Assembly (NCBI GenBank): GCA_036898135.1
Contig: CM072514.1
Location: 85,161,768 to 85,225,767, forward strand
Origin: Oncomelania hupensis
Lineage: Eukaryota; Mollusca; Gastropoda; Littorinimorpha; Pomatiopsidae
DNA length: 64,000 nucleotides
Direction of reading: 5' to 3'
Below the pieces are notes generated by a model. The model did no database searches, had not been told where the DNA came from, and saw nothing but the letters and a program-made list of their open reading frames with translations. How positions within the stretch are numbered: position 1 is the stretch's first letter; every line of letters starts with the position of its first letter. Below are positions 47,787 to 57,400 of the stretch, one piece after another. The position numbers and the translations under genes are program-made.

Positions 47787-48225
47787 TAATAATAATAATA
47801 ATAATAATGTTTCGCCATTTGTAAGGCGCCTTAGCCTGAGGATCAAGGCGCTGGCCGATACAGGCTCTAACTCAAATCGCCCGAGACGCCCACTCGCAGC
47901 CTTTGGGCGCATGGTCTGACGCCCGGACAACTGAGCACAATCCTGGGCAGCCAGGGATGGGGGAGAAGGACCAAGTGCATGCTGGTTGTGTTCTTGTTCC
48001 CAGTACTCACCCGTGTAGGACATGAGCGTAAGATCTTTAAAGTCCGTTATGATGGAATGTATGCGACACACAGACTAGACCTCGGTTTATACTCTCATCC
48101 GAAGGAGTAGGAAAACAGGAGTAAAGTGTCTTTCCCAGGGACAAAACACAATGGCCCGGCCAGGGCTCGAACCCGGGACCTTCAGATCCGCAAGCCGAAG
48201 CACTACCATTAGACCACAGTGATTT
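47787..48225 (-). mobile_element. tRNA-derived SINE with (ATT)n tail
   Basis: Minus strand: GGTCTAATGGTAGTGC (A-box region), CCGGGTTCGAGCCC (B box), ~330-bp body with GTCCCTGGGAAAGACACTTT, TGGGCGTCTCGGGCGATTTG and the AGCGCCTTGATCC core, then an ATT tail at 47,806-47,787. Related fragments at 32.4, 44.1 and 62.2 kb, all on the minus strand. Confidence 0.85.
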
Positions 48226-49822
48226 GCAAATATATAACTGTATCTGGAAAAAAAAACATTTGAAATTATTTCCATATTGTTCTTGTTGCTGCTAGCATTT
48301 ATTCATTGTTCAAAGTTACAGTACTTGACCTGTAAATTTAGATCGCCTGTTGATTTTGTTTCATCTGAATAAAAGAGGAAATGTATGTCAATTGTTTATA
48401 ATGTGTTTATACAGAAACAAAATAACACAAACCAGATCAATTGTATGACAGCACAGACACTAACATGCTGACTCAGGCACTGAATACTTATGCTTGTTTG
48501 TTGTTTGTAATGTAATGGTGGTGGTGAATCAACATATGTTGTCATTCAAGCACGACAAACATATTAAAGTAAATCACAACCTTTTACTTTCAGAATTTTA
48601 CTTCCACTGTATCCTGTATTCCCACAAACAATTTACATACTGTAAAACCTCCAATGTCTGTCTCTCCAGTATACCTCGCCTATTGACCTGTATTTATGAC
48701 TGATAAGTTTACTTATGATATGAATTACACCTTTCTAATGGAGCGATCCTTTCCGACTGGTTTATAGAGTATAGGCTAAATTGAACAAACAAACAAAAAC
48801 AACAAAATAAACAAAGGAAAAAAGATACTACAGATTCGTTTACAATTCGTTAATAAAAGTTTGAAATAGTTTGCTTTTGAATGAGTGGCATGTGTGCCTT
48901 GCCTCTCTGTTTCCGTTGTAATGTAATCCCTTTAATATAAAATTCTCTCTTGAAATAATTTACTTTTGATCTGAACAAGTGGTATGTGTGCTTTGTCTCT
49001 CTGTTTAAGTTATCATACCCTTCTATTATAAGATCACATTTGGAGTGCATTTTGCATGATCACATATTGGAGGTTCCAATGTAATAGATTCAACTAAAGC
49101 ACATTAACAACAATTTGATAATATGAAACAACCGCTATGCAACATTATGAACAAAAGTAAAACATTGACGCAAAATAACTAACCAACAGCAATAACAATC
49201 CTCACAGAACATTGTGTTAGAAGAGACTAATAATAATTAATCATATCAATCTGCGGGGGAAGAATGATGCTATGATATGTTCAGATAGGTAGAAAAATTA
49301 ACGGTTTAAAAGTCACATCTGCTTGGTGTTTATTTTCAAATTACATGTACATACACTATATAATGCTGCTATGCTTATTTATCATTTATATATCATTTAA
49401 TTACCAAAAAAACCCTATCTTACATAATGAGTATTGCAACAGATAATTTTCATAATTGGAAACACTGTAACGTACTTGTGAGGTAGTTCCTGTTTACCTC
49501 ATGAATATTCATGCAGTTATACCTCACAACATAAGCACAAGGCTCCCATTTTCAAAGTAACCGGTTTGGCCTCATTCTTGATGAAAAACATTCGTCACTG
49601 CTCGGCAATTATGTTAAAACTGCCCAAAGTCAGCATAACCTAATATTACGTGAAATATGCTATGCAGTGTATGTACCCCACAACGATGCTAAAAATGTGC
49701 CTACCACACAACGTTGGGTAGGTAGGCATGTGTGTGTGTGTGCGTGTGTGTGTGTGTGTGTGTGACAGCACGCGATGGAACTCTGCGCTTGTTAGAGTCC
49801 AGCACTTGTTTTCTCAGCGCCT
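48226..49822. other. no gene recognised; ~100-bp duplication and TG run
   Basis: Two diverged ~100-bp copies (48,858-48,955 and 48,958-49,045) share TTTACTTTTGAT..AGTGGCATGTGTGCCTTG..CTCTCTGTTT. (TG)n at 49,733-49,764. No supported gene. Confidence 0.5.
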
Positions 49823-50067
49823 TTATTAAGTGACAGATCAATAAACTAACCCAGGAGTCATCGTCATTATAACCGGAGATGCATGTTAAGATCAACTTTG
49901 ACTTGATGACTGATTAAATTTCGCACCTTCACCCACTTGTGTTTAAATTGCATGGATTGCACTTATTAAGTGACAGATCAACGAACTAACCCATGAGTCA
50001 TCGTCATTATACCCGGACATGCAGGTTAAGATCAACTTTGACTTGATGACTGATTAAATTTCGCACC
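49823..50067. repeat. 140-bp tandem duplication, second copy split
   Basis: Unit 1 49,823-49,962; unit 2 starts at 49,963 and is broken at 50,067 by the THAP element, resuming at 51,462-51,500 (TTCACCCACGTGTGTTTAAA). Both units carry AGTGACAGATCAA, GAGTCATCGTCATTATA, GATGACTGATTAAATTTCGC. Confidence 0.88.
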
Positions 50068-51453
50068 AAAGAGCGTATTATAGAAAGAGGGGGAACTTGG
50101 AACAGAACCGCGAGACGGAAGATACGAGTTACGCTCCCTTGTCGACATGCTAAAAATGGCTCGTGGCAGAAAGACAAAAGGCGACCGAGTAAAACAGGGC
50201 GATGACTTTTGCACAGCCATCAATTGCCGTAATGCCAGATACAAGAAAATTGTGATGGCAAGTTCTTTTTCAAGTTTCCAAGAGACAAAGAAAGGTAAAT
50301 TGCAATCGAAAAACTTATTTTTTGTGTGTTTATATAGGCCTAAACCAAGACTGCTGCAGTGTTGTTAAAACAATCCGGGAGAGGCTTCAGTGATTCATGC
50401 TATATCTATTCTATGTGCTAAAACAAAAACTGTTTGCTTGCTGACAGTTTACGTTCAAAAGGTCGCTCACTGTTTACGTTGTTTCTAGGTTGTTTGACTA
50501 TTATATTTGTACTTACATTTAAAACGTAGATGTTGTCAGATTGGCAGTTTGGCTTCGTCAAACTGCTTATGTTAACATGTTAAATTAGACTAAGTGTGTT
50601 TTCTCCTCGTGATCAAATACTGTGCAAGATAACCCCTTACCTAGGCACAAAAATGGTCCTTTATCTTTTGTAATCCCTTTTCGTTTGAGTGTAAACGGGA
50701 AAAAAAAATGTAATGTAGAAACTCAGTCCTTGTTCTGATCTGTGAATTTCTGTGCATTAGATCTATATTGCGTGGAATGTTGTAGTCTAGGTTCTGATTG
50801 TTCTGTCTAATTAATTAATTATTTTCCATGAAGTGACTGATATTATTAAGCCAGTGATGTGGGAGGTGAGAGGGTTGGGGGGACACCTGATATAAATTAA
50901 ATTCACACTATTAGTGAAACATTTTGTTATTTTGCTTTATTGTGATTAATTGATTGAATGACAGAGCTCTCTCTTTCCCCAACCCCCCCTCCTCTCTCTC
51001 TCTCTCTCTCTCTCTCACGATTACGGATTTACACAGTTTCGGATAAATGAAACAGTCTGTCATGCATTTTTTTAATGTTAAAATATCTGTCATTGATTAA
51101 AAAATAATAAATTCCAGGGCAGAAAACGAACCTATGACATGCACACATAAGCAGCATAAAAGCACCTACTAAATGTCAATAATTAAACATAAACAAAAAC
51201 AAACAAACAAAAAAGAAAGCAGTAGCGGAATGTTAATAATAATGATGGTTAAAAGTTTGGTTTTTGCAAACGTTGCCATAAAAATGTTCTTGTTCAATGG
51301 CATAGGCTCAATAAGTTACCACGCACAGATCATTCATATAGCAGATGATGAAATATAGCCAGCCCGAGCAAAGGGAAATAATCCGTGAGAGCGTCTCGCA
51401 TTTTTGTATAGGACATAATGGAAGTTCCCCCTCTTTCCGTAATAAGCTCTTTG
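50068..51453 (+). mobile_element. P-superfamily-like THAP element, non-autonomous, 8-bp target duplication
   Basis: Left end AAAGAGCGTATTATAGAAAG then AGGGGGAACTT. The right end, reverse-complemented, is CAAAGAGCTTATTACGGAAA then GAGGGGGAACTT; GCGAGACG follows on both sides. TTCGCACC is at 50,060-50,067 and 51,454-51,461. 1,386 bp with a THAP exon and no transposase core. Confidence 0.82.
50147..50294 (+). pseudogene. THAP-domain first exon in the element
   Basis: ATG at 50,147 (or 50,156). FCTAINCRNARYKK (C-x4-C), then, after a one-base shift, DGKFFFKFPRDKE (the FxFPxD box). The exon ends at an AAAG/GTAAAT donor at 50,294/50,295. The C-x2-H half would be in a following exon, which I do not see. 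Confidence 0.65.
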
Positions 51454-51461
51454 TTCGCACC

Positions 51462-51759
51462 TTCACCCACGTGTGTTTAAATTGCATGGATTGCACTTAG
51501 ATACTGTGAGCTAAACAAATACTGTCATAACACGTACACAGTCATGATTCATAACGTAATTATTAGGCCAATCTTTTCCGTAAACTTGAGAGTTATAGTA
51601 CTTTTTCCTCTTATAATTATATATTGTATTATTTTGTGGACCGGTGAGTGACCCGTGCACTAGCAATATGAGGTGCGAAGTCCACGTTCTTGCATTTTTT
51701 TAAAATTGAAAATGTTAATTAATTGTTTTTTTTAATGCCATTTATGTTGTGTGATGTTA
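51462..51759. other. remainder of the 140-bp unit, then AT-rich sequence
   Basis: 51,462-51,500 is the end of the interrupted duplication unit. The rest is AT-rich with nothing recognised. Confidence 0.5.
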
Positions 51760-52139
51760 TCCTATCATATCATATCCTATCCCGTAACTCAAAGGTCGTT
51801 GGGGCACCACAGATGACCGTTTAACCAGCGTACTCCATCTTTCTCTGTTCTCAGCAACCCTCATGGCTTCGCTCATTGTCAAGCCAGTCCATTCTCGAAT
51901 GTCGTCCTCCCACATCTTTTTCTGTCTCCCTCTTCTTCTGCCGCCTTGCACCGTGCCTTGCAGGATAGTCTTTGCAGGGCCTGATGAACTGGTGACGTGG
52001 CCATAACATCGGAGTTTCCATTTCTTCACCACTGTGAGCATGTCATCGTGTTTTTCAATGGCTTGTGTAATGGTCTGTCGGACTTCGATGTTGATGATGT
52101 GCTGCGTATAGGAAATGCCCAGAAGTCTTCTGTAGCACC
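51760..52139 (-). mobile_element. RTE-like LINE, 3' part of a copy split by a P element (RTE copy 6a)
   Basis: Minus frame 52,041-51,760: MLTVVKKWKLRCYGHVTSSS, QGGRRRGRQKKMWEDDIREW, SEAMRVAENRERWSTLVK, then ATAGGATATGATATGATAGG-type tail. Interrupted at GTAGCACC. Confidence 0.92.
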
Positions 52140-54160
52140 CATGGCCTACTCTGCTACAGGCCTTCTCATCGCGCGACTGGGGTCTTAGACTGGGGGCTTA
52201 TGGTTTCTTTGTTACTATATACATTTATGTGTTCTTTTCTCATGCTCAATTCACACACAAGCAAACTATATTGATTATTCTGCTAAAAAGAAGTATAGAT
52301 ATCAAACAAAACGTTGTATTTTGGTTTTGAAAGAGTGTTTTATACGCTGTTTTGTATTTATAATAGAGTTAAATCCATGAGTTAAATATGAACAGCATAA
52401 GTATAGTTGTCAGTGTTTTTCTTTGTCACTGTTGAAAAACGAATAGATAAGAAGTTTTACTAAAGAATCAGTTTTGGACCTTTTTGTTTACTTATACATT
52501 CTAAATAATTCATATAATCAACCTCCTTCAAACACCCATCATACTCCCCCTCCACCCCCACCCCTCCTCTTTTGCAGCTAACTCACAATCAACGATTTTT
52601 TTTCAACCTCACTTGAGGTTGTAGGTGTAAATGGTTACTAAACATAAAAAACATGTTGAAATGATACATAATTTTAATTGGCAAGTGGTCATTTGAGTAG
52701 CATCACACGCTGAGATTTAGAATCCAGACATTGACAGAAAATCAAATGGCAAGACTGACCTCAGCAGTGCAACTTCAGGCCTCAGCTGTGCATACATACA
52801 CCTCGTCCTGCATAATCACACACATTTTCTGGCGTTCCTCGACTGACTTGAAAACTGCATTTGAAAATGCACCATCGTCGAGCTTTGCAACTTTTGATGT
52901 GAGGCGAGTCAGTGTCAGTGTTGATGGCAATTGAAAATCTTGACTGAGTCTTTGATAGAGGCACCTGGACGTTGTAAAATACTGACAGGCCCTGATGATG
53001 ATTTCTGGTGTGTACAGTGGTTTGCCGACACGTTGTGTTCCCATGGCCTGCAGTTGTTCCTGGATGATCTGTTTTTTATCAGTCATTTCTAGGCAGTTCA
53101 GAGATCTCATATTTTCCTCCAGTGCTGACCAGGTAGTCAGTGTGGTGATGCGATTTTTGGACAGGGAGGGAGCTGTGCATCGCACACCCAGATGGAAGTT
53201 GTTGAATGTTTGATCACTACTAATCCTTATCACAAACCATGGAATTCCACGCGAAAGTTTCTTTGACTGTACAATCAAAACACTTTCATCCATGTAAGTA
53301 ATCACAGGAACAAGAAAATCTCGCTTGCTCTGCAATAGCGTGTCCTTCATTTCACAGAAAGGAACTGCGCCCTGCTCCAAGAAGGTTGCAAGTTGGTCTT
53401 CCTTTATGTTTCTCTGAGAGCACAATGCACGCTTTGTTGCGCGAAGAGGAAAGGCAGGGGTGGGGATTTGGCTTGATGGAACATTTGGCCAAACAGATGG
53501 AGGATCTAAAGGGCGGAGTTTCCCATTTTTGCTGATAGTTTCAAATTCTGAAGGTCAGTGCAGTTCACATATCACAGTGTCTTTGGAAACAGTCACGTTG
53601 GCGTTTGGAATCGCAGAAATCCATGCCTGTTTCGCATTCTCTTCCTTTGGAAATCTGAACACAGTCACTTTTTTATCCGCTTCGCCTTCTTTTTCAGACG
53701 CATAGTTTGTTTTGCAGCCGTACACACAACATTTCTTGCCCATGATCAAACACAACTGCTGGAAACTATTGAAGATTGAAGATTATTTTATTAAGAACAG
53801 AGTGCAGTAGCATGCCACTTTGTAAAAGCGGATGTTGACACGAACTAACAACTTACCGCAAATAAGACAAAACTCAGACACAAGATACGTATTCGATATA
53901 ATTTTGCGGCTTAAATAACAGTTTTATCTCACACTTATCAAATACAGTGGTTTGGGAAGGAAAAGGGGTTATATAAAAATAAAAAAAATGTCGAATTTCA
54001 AATCCTACGCGACTTCATTTTGTGTTGCGGTAATAAGTTTGATCGCTAACCTTTTAGGTTTTTTACGAGTTGCTTCCCTTCATTTCTTCGCGTAGGCCCC
54101 CAGTCAGAGATTCCAGTCGCGCGCTGAGAAGGCCTGCAGTAGAGTACGCTAGCGGCTTTG
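52140..54160 (-). mobile_element. P-superfamily DNA transposon, nested in the RTE copy
   Basis: GTAGCACC at 52,132-52,139 and 54,161-54,168 is the 8-bp duplication expected for P elements. Ends begin CATGGC and, reverse-complemented, CAAAGC. Inverted repeats of ~60 bp share CAGGCCTTCTCA, CGCGCGACTGG and GACTGGGGGC (52,140-52,203; 54,097-54,160); the right one has ~8 extra bp. 2,021 bp. It encodes a truncated THAP transposase on the minus strand. Confidence 0.93.
52775..53755 (-). pseudogene. P-type (THAP9-like) transposase, N-terminal part
   Basis: From ATG at 53,755: KKCCVYGCKTNYASEKE (C-x4-C), VTVFRFPKEENAKQAW, VICELH (C-x2-H), a complete THAP domain. A TGA at 53,557-53,555 stands where relatives have Trp; the same frame stays open downstream (RPLDPPSVWPNVPSSQ) to 52,775. 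The core starts with GIPWFVIRISSDQTFN, TPEIIIRACQYFTTSRCLYQ, LPSTLTLTRLTSKVAK, VEERQKMCVIMQDEVYV (first catalytic Asp of the RNase-H-like fold). It ends six residues later, so the rest of the catalytic domain and the GTP-binding insertion are deleted. A defective copy. Confidence 0.9.
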
Positions 54161-54690
54161 GTAGCACCTCATCTCCATGCTTTGTATTCTTCGTTGTAGA
54201 TCTGCTGTGAGGGTCCATGTTTCTCAAGCGTAAAGGAAGAAGGAGATGACCAGGAAGGGCAGCAGCTTTACATTGGAATGTATATTAAAGGTCATATCTT
54301 TCCAAATGGGCTTCAACCTTGTCAGGGTCGCAGTTGTTTGTGCAATCCTGGAGAGGACGTCCTGTCGGGACCCATTGTCTGATGCAATGGCTCATAAATA
54401 TTTGAAGCTATGCACCGTGTTGAGGGATTAGCCTTAGACTTTGATGTCCGTGTTGATGCCATTAGTGTTATTGGTCATTATTTGTGGTCTTCTCTGCACT
54501 TATTTCCATTCCATAGGCTCTGGAGGTGGTGTCAAGCCTCTGTATCAGCTGTTCAAGTTCTTGTTCCTCTCCAGCCAATCCATGAAAGTCATCCGGGAAA
54601 CGGAGGTTGGAGATTGTTTTAACACCTATGCTAACTGTGCCTTCATGATCTGCAAAGGCATCTGACATGATGCGCTCTTGGAAAATGTTG
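54161..54690 (-). mobile_element. RTE-like LINE, 5' part of the split copy (RTE copy 6b)
   Basis: Continues copy 6a upstream: minus frame 54,668-54,468 reads MSDAFADHEGTVSIG, LRFPDDFHGLAGEEQEL (catalytic FADD changed to FPDD), YGMEISAEKT. Truncated at 54,690 against a gag fragment. Confidence 0.9.
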
Positions 54691-55137
54691 ACTCTAGTTT
54701 GTACTCTGTGGCTAGGCGCTCAAACCTAGTTAGATAGAGATCTAGACCTTCTTCTCTTTCGTTGAATGGTCCCAGTGGGAATGACATACCTAGTACAGGG
54801 TTGGAGGCTACATCTAGTTGATCTGAGTGGGGAGGGGTGGTGGCCGAACTTGAGGCTCCTAATCTCCTCAGATCCAACTCATGCTGTCTGTCTTTTTCCT
54901 TTTCTGCCCTCTCTTTTTCTTTTTCTGCCCGCTCATAGTCCCATCTCCTAACTTTTGCTTCTCTCTCTGTTCTGCTTCTAATTCTGCTTTCTACTATTCT
55001 CTCTCTGCTGCTCTCTCTGCCCTAGCCTCCTGCTTCTCTACTTCTTCATTGATATACGCAATGAAGTCGGTTCCTTCTAAGTGTAATGATTCTCCTAATT
55101 CCTTAAAGCGTAATCTCAAGGCTACTGGGTCTGACAT
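54691..55137 (-). pseudogene. LTR-retrotransposon gag fragment
   Basis: ATG at 55,137: MSDPVALRLRFKELGESL, FIAYINEEVEKQEARAER, two stops, a Lys/Glu-rich coiled-coil-like stretch, LDLRRLGASSS, then FPLGPFNEREEGLDLYLTRF and LATEYKLE. The PxFxE..D.YL.RFER block is the capsid N-terminus of Gypsy-type gag in invertebrates. It is cut off at 54,691 by the RTE 5' end. Confidence 0.7.
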
Positions 55138-55199
55138 TGTAAAAAGTGTCTATGACCAACCTCTGAATCACGTGGAATACAAAAACCCTAGCAATATGA

Positions 55200-55512
55200 A
55201 AAAAATGAAAATACCAAACCTATCTGAATTTGGAGGAATGAGGAAGAAAACAAAAGCATTTCGGAAAATGTGTACAGCTTAACTTGAAAGCACTTTTCGG
55301 TGGAATTTTCGATGTAAGCAGTATATAACTATAGGCATAAAAGCAAGAACTACAAACGAAAGTAACCACACTGTTACACAGGTTACCCAAGTATGCTTAC
55401 ATCGAAAATTCCACCGAACATTGCTTTCAAGTTAAGCTGTACACATTTTCCTAAATGCTTTTTGTTTTCGTCCTCATTGCCCCAAATTCAGATAGGTTTT
55501 GTATTTTCTTGT
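55200..55512. repeat. 118-bp inverted repeat with a 75-bp loop
   Basis: Left arm 55,200-55,319 and right arm 55,395-55,512 are near-perfect reverse complements (ends around CCAAACCTATCTGAATTTGG; inner ends GATGTAAGC / GCTTACATC). A fold-back MITE or a large hairpin. Confidence 0.85.
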
Positions 55513-55707
55513 TTTGGAGAGTCCGGAATTACTTCTGGCTTCAGCAATGTTTGTAACTACTTGGCTGCGTGTGATTACGTGTACAGGGCTGAGCTTTAAC
55601 GTTCGCCAACTCGCCAATGGCCCCTAAAAATAGTGTGTGGCGAGCTCGATTTGGGGTACCATTCGCCCGGCTGGCGACTTGAAAATACCGCCAGTGGTAG
55701 AGATTCT

Positions 55708-56147
55708 GTACCTGGGTTGCGTTCTTGCTCCACTACCCTCATACAATATGTAGAGGCCGCTACAGTGTGCGCGTGAACCGCGTGTAGCGCAGCAAATTTA
55801 CGCGCATGCTCACAGAGTCCGGAAAAAAGAATGGCTGTCGTCAGTGTCGAAGAAAACCTAAAAGCTTTACTTCAGACTATTATGTTGGAGTTAATTGACG
55901 ATTCGGACGAGGACGAATGTAGAGGGGACTCGTTAAAGACAATTTATGGACAAATAAAAAAAAACTGTGGCACATATCTTTCGCTACCGCCAGCGTCCGC
56001 CATTTTTGTATGAGCTTTCATACAATCCACTGCGCGCTCGAGAGGTGTAGGAAAAAGTAGCACTACGTGTTCATACGCAGTGACTGTGAACGGCTGCGCA
56101 GCAATACATAGTCATACATAGTGCCATCGTGAACGCAACCCTGTACA
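55708..56147 (+). mobile_element. candidate MITE with a small reading frame
   Basis: Ends TGTACCTGGGTTGCGTTC and, reverse-complemented, TGTACAGGGTTGCGTTC. Inside, the plus frame 55,831-56,013 (60 codons) starts with ATG and is acidic in its middle (ELIDDSDEDECRG), like the N-terminus of some PIF/Harbinger proteins; that link is a guess. Target duplication not certain. Confidence 0.45.
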
Positions 56148-56458
56148 CGGACTTTTGACTTGCAATGTAAAACAAAACACGCGCCAACCGCTTCTGCAGT
56201 CAGCACCGGAGACCCGTTCCGATGCATGCTAGGAAGTTAGGTAACGCTAGCAAAGCGAGGGATTTGCGAAGTAAAAATAGCCTTTTCTCGCGAGACTTTC
56301 TTCTTTACCTCGCCGCGAAACGCTACTGCCCTGCGAGATCCTAGCCTTCTTGCTTCCTTGCGTGTATAGGAACGAGTCTCTGACTTCCTTGATGAGTCAC
56401 GCGAGACTTGCCATACTTTCGATATTCCCCATTCTCAGTCTTTTGTCAATCTCGAACG

Positions 56459-56575
56459 ATGTGGCGCTTTTTAAGCGGTGTCTCGGAGCCTCCAGCAAAA
56501 AAATATAAAGTCCGAAGAAGAAAAAAACCAGCTGAAGAAGGCACATCCAAGCTCCTTCAAGTTTTGGAACACTGA
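56459..56575 (+). CDS. unrecognised 38-residue reading frame
   Basis: MWRFLSGVSEPPAKKYKV, then a basic RRRKKP segment, ending LLQVLEH; TGA is followed after ~25 bp by AATAAA. The start resembles N-termini of some hAT/zinc-finger transposases, but there is no downstream domain. Weak candidate. Confidence 0.2.
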   Translation: MWRFLSGVSEPPAKKYKVRRRKKPAEEGTSKLLQVLEH

Positions 56576-56799
56576 GGAGGAGGATGTCGATGATGAATAA
56601 ATTATACAGTGCTTGTTTTAAAAAAATGAAACAGTGTTGTTGTTGAAATTTATCTTGTTTATTAGCTGCAATAGTTATACAGTTTTTAAAAAATGACCGT
56701 GCTTTCAATCAAGGGGTTTGGCAACCTGAGAAATATTTTGGCAACTTCAACTTCCCAGGTTAGGAGCCCGGCTGGCTCCTTAGCCTGGCTTGCTAAATC

Positions 56800-57021
56800 T
56801 CAGCCCTGCGTGTAGTAGTTCCTGCCGATAAAGGTGAAGGTGACGAGGCGAAAGCTGGCACGCGCTGACTCAAGGCACCTGTCTTGCAAAGTACACACTT
56901 CCGTCTCGCAGTGCCGCTCCGGATAGTTGAGATGAAGGTGATGGAAGAAGGGCTGGTCATTGGAGGTGATAGTGATGGATGGATGGTTGATACGCCCAGT
57001 ACTCCCGGAAGCAACTGCATC
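56800..57021 (-). CDS. possible host terminal exon, family unknown
   Basis: Minus strand: a ttacag acceptor (57,027-57,022), then 73 sense codons and TGA (56,802-56,800). The frame reads ASGSTGRINHPSITITSNDQ, FFHHLHLNYPERHCETEV, CTLQDRCLESARASF, RLVTFTFIGRNYYTQG. Three Cys within 12 residues and a hydrophobic end suggest a secreted or extracellular domain. Third positions are GC-rich, unlike the AT-rich surroundings and the transposon frames. No similarity I can name. An upstream exon is not visible, so it could also be a stranded or pseudogenised exon. Confidence 0.4.
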   Translation of the reverse strand, partial: DAVASGSTGRINHPSITITSNDQPFFHHLHLNYPERHCETEVCTLQDRCLESARASFRLVTFTFIGRNYYTQG

Positions 57022-57400
57022 CTGTAAATGATCATATTGCTGTCAGCAAACAGGTTAAATCTGTATATTATTTTAAACTAGTACCAGTGGAATGGTGCGT
57101 TTGGGTTCAGTTTGTAAACACACAACACAAAGACAGACTCCAGCCTGTTATACTTATCACGAAATGCTTTATATCCTAGCTGGTAACTCAGCTGGCTCTG
57201 AAGGCTCAGTGGGGGCTAAATTTATGTGAGGCTTCTTGTACCAACAGAGCCTTCAGCAACAGTTAAAAATTAGTTCAACATTGCTTTTAGAGTCCAGCAG
57301 ACTTCAATGGACAGAATCAGGACCTTTTTTGGGAGTGCGCTATATAAAAAACAAAAATTAAAAAATAAAATAAAAATTAATCAATTCAATTGCTTGCCTA
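57022..57400. other. no gene recognised
   Basis: AGTCCAGCAGACTTC..AATCAGGACC at 57,290-57,330 resembles a decayed minus-strand 704-family tail. Nothing else. Confidence 0.4.
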
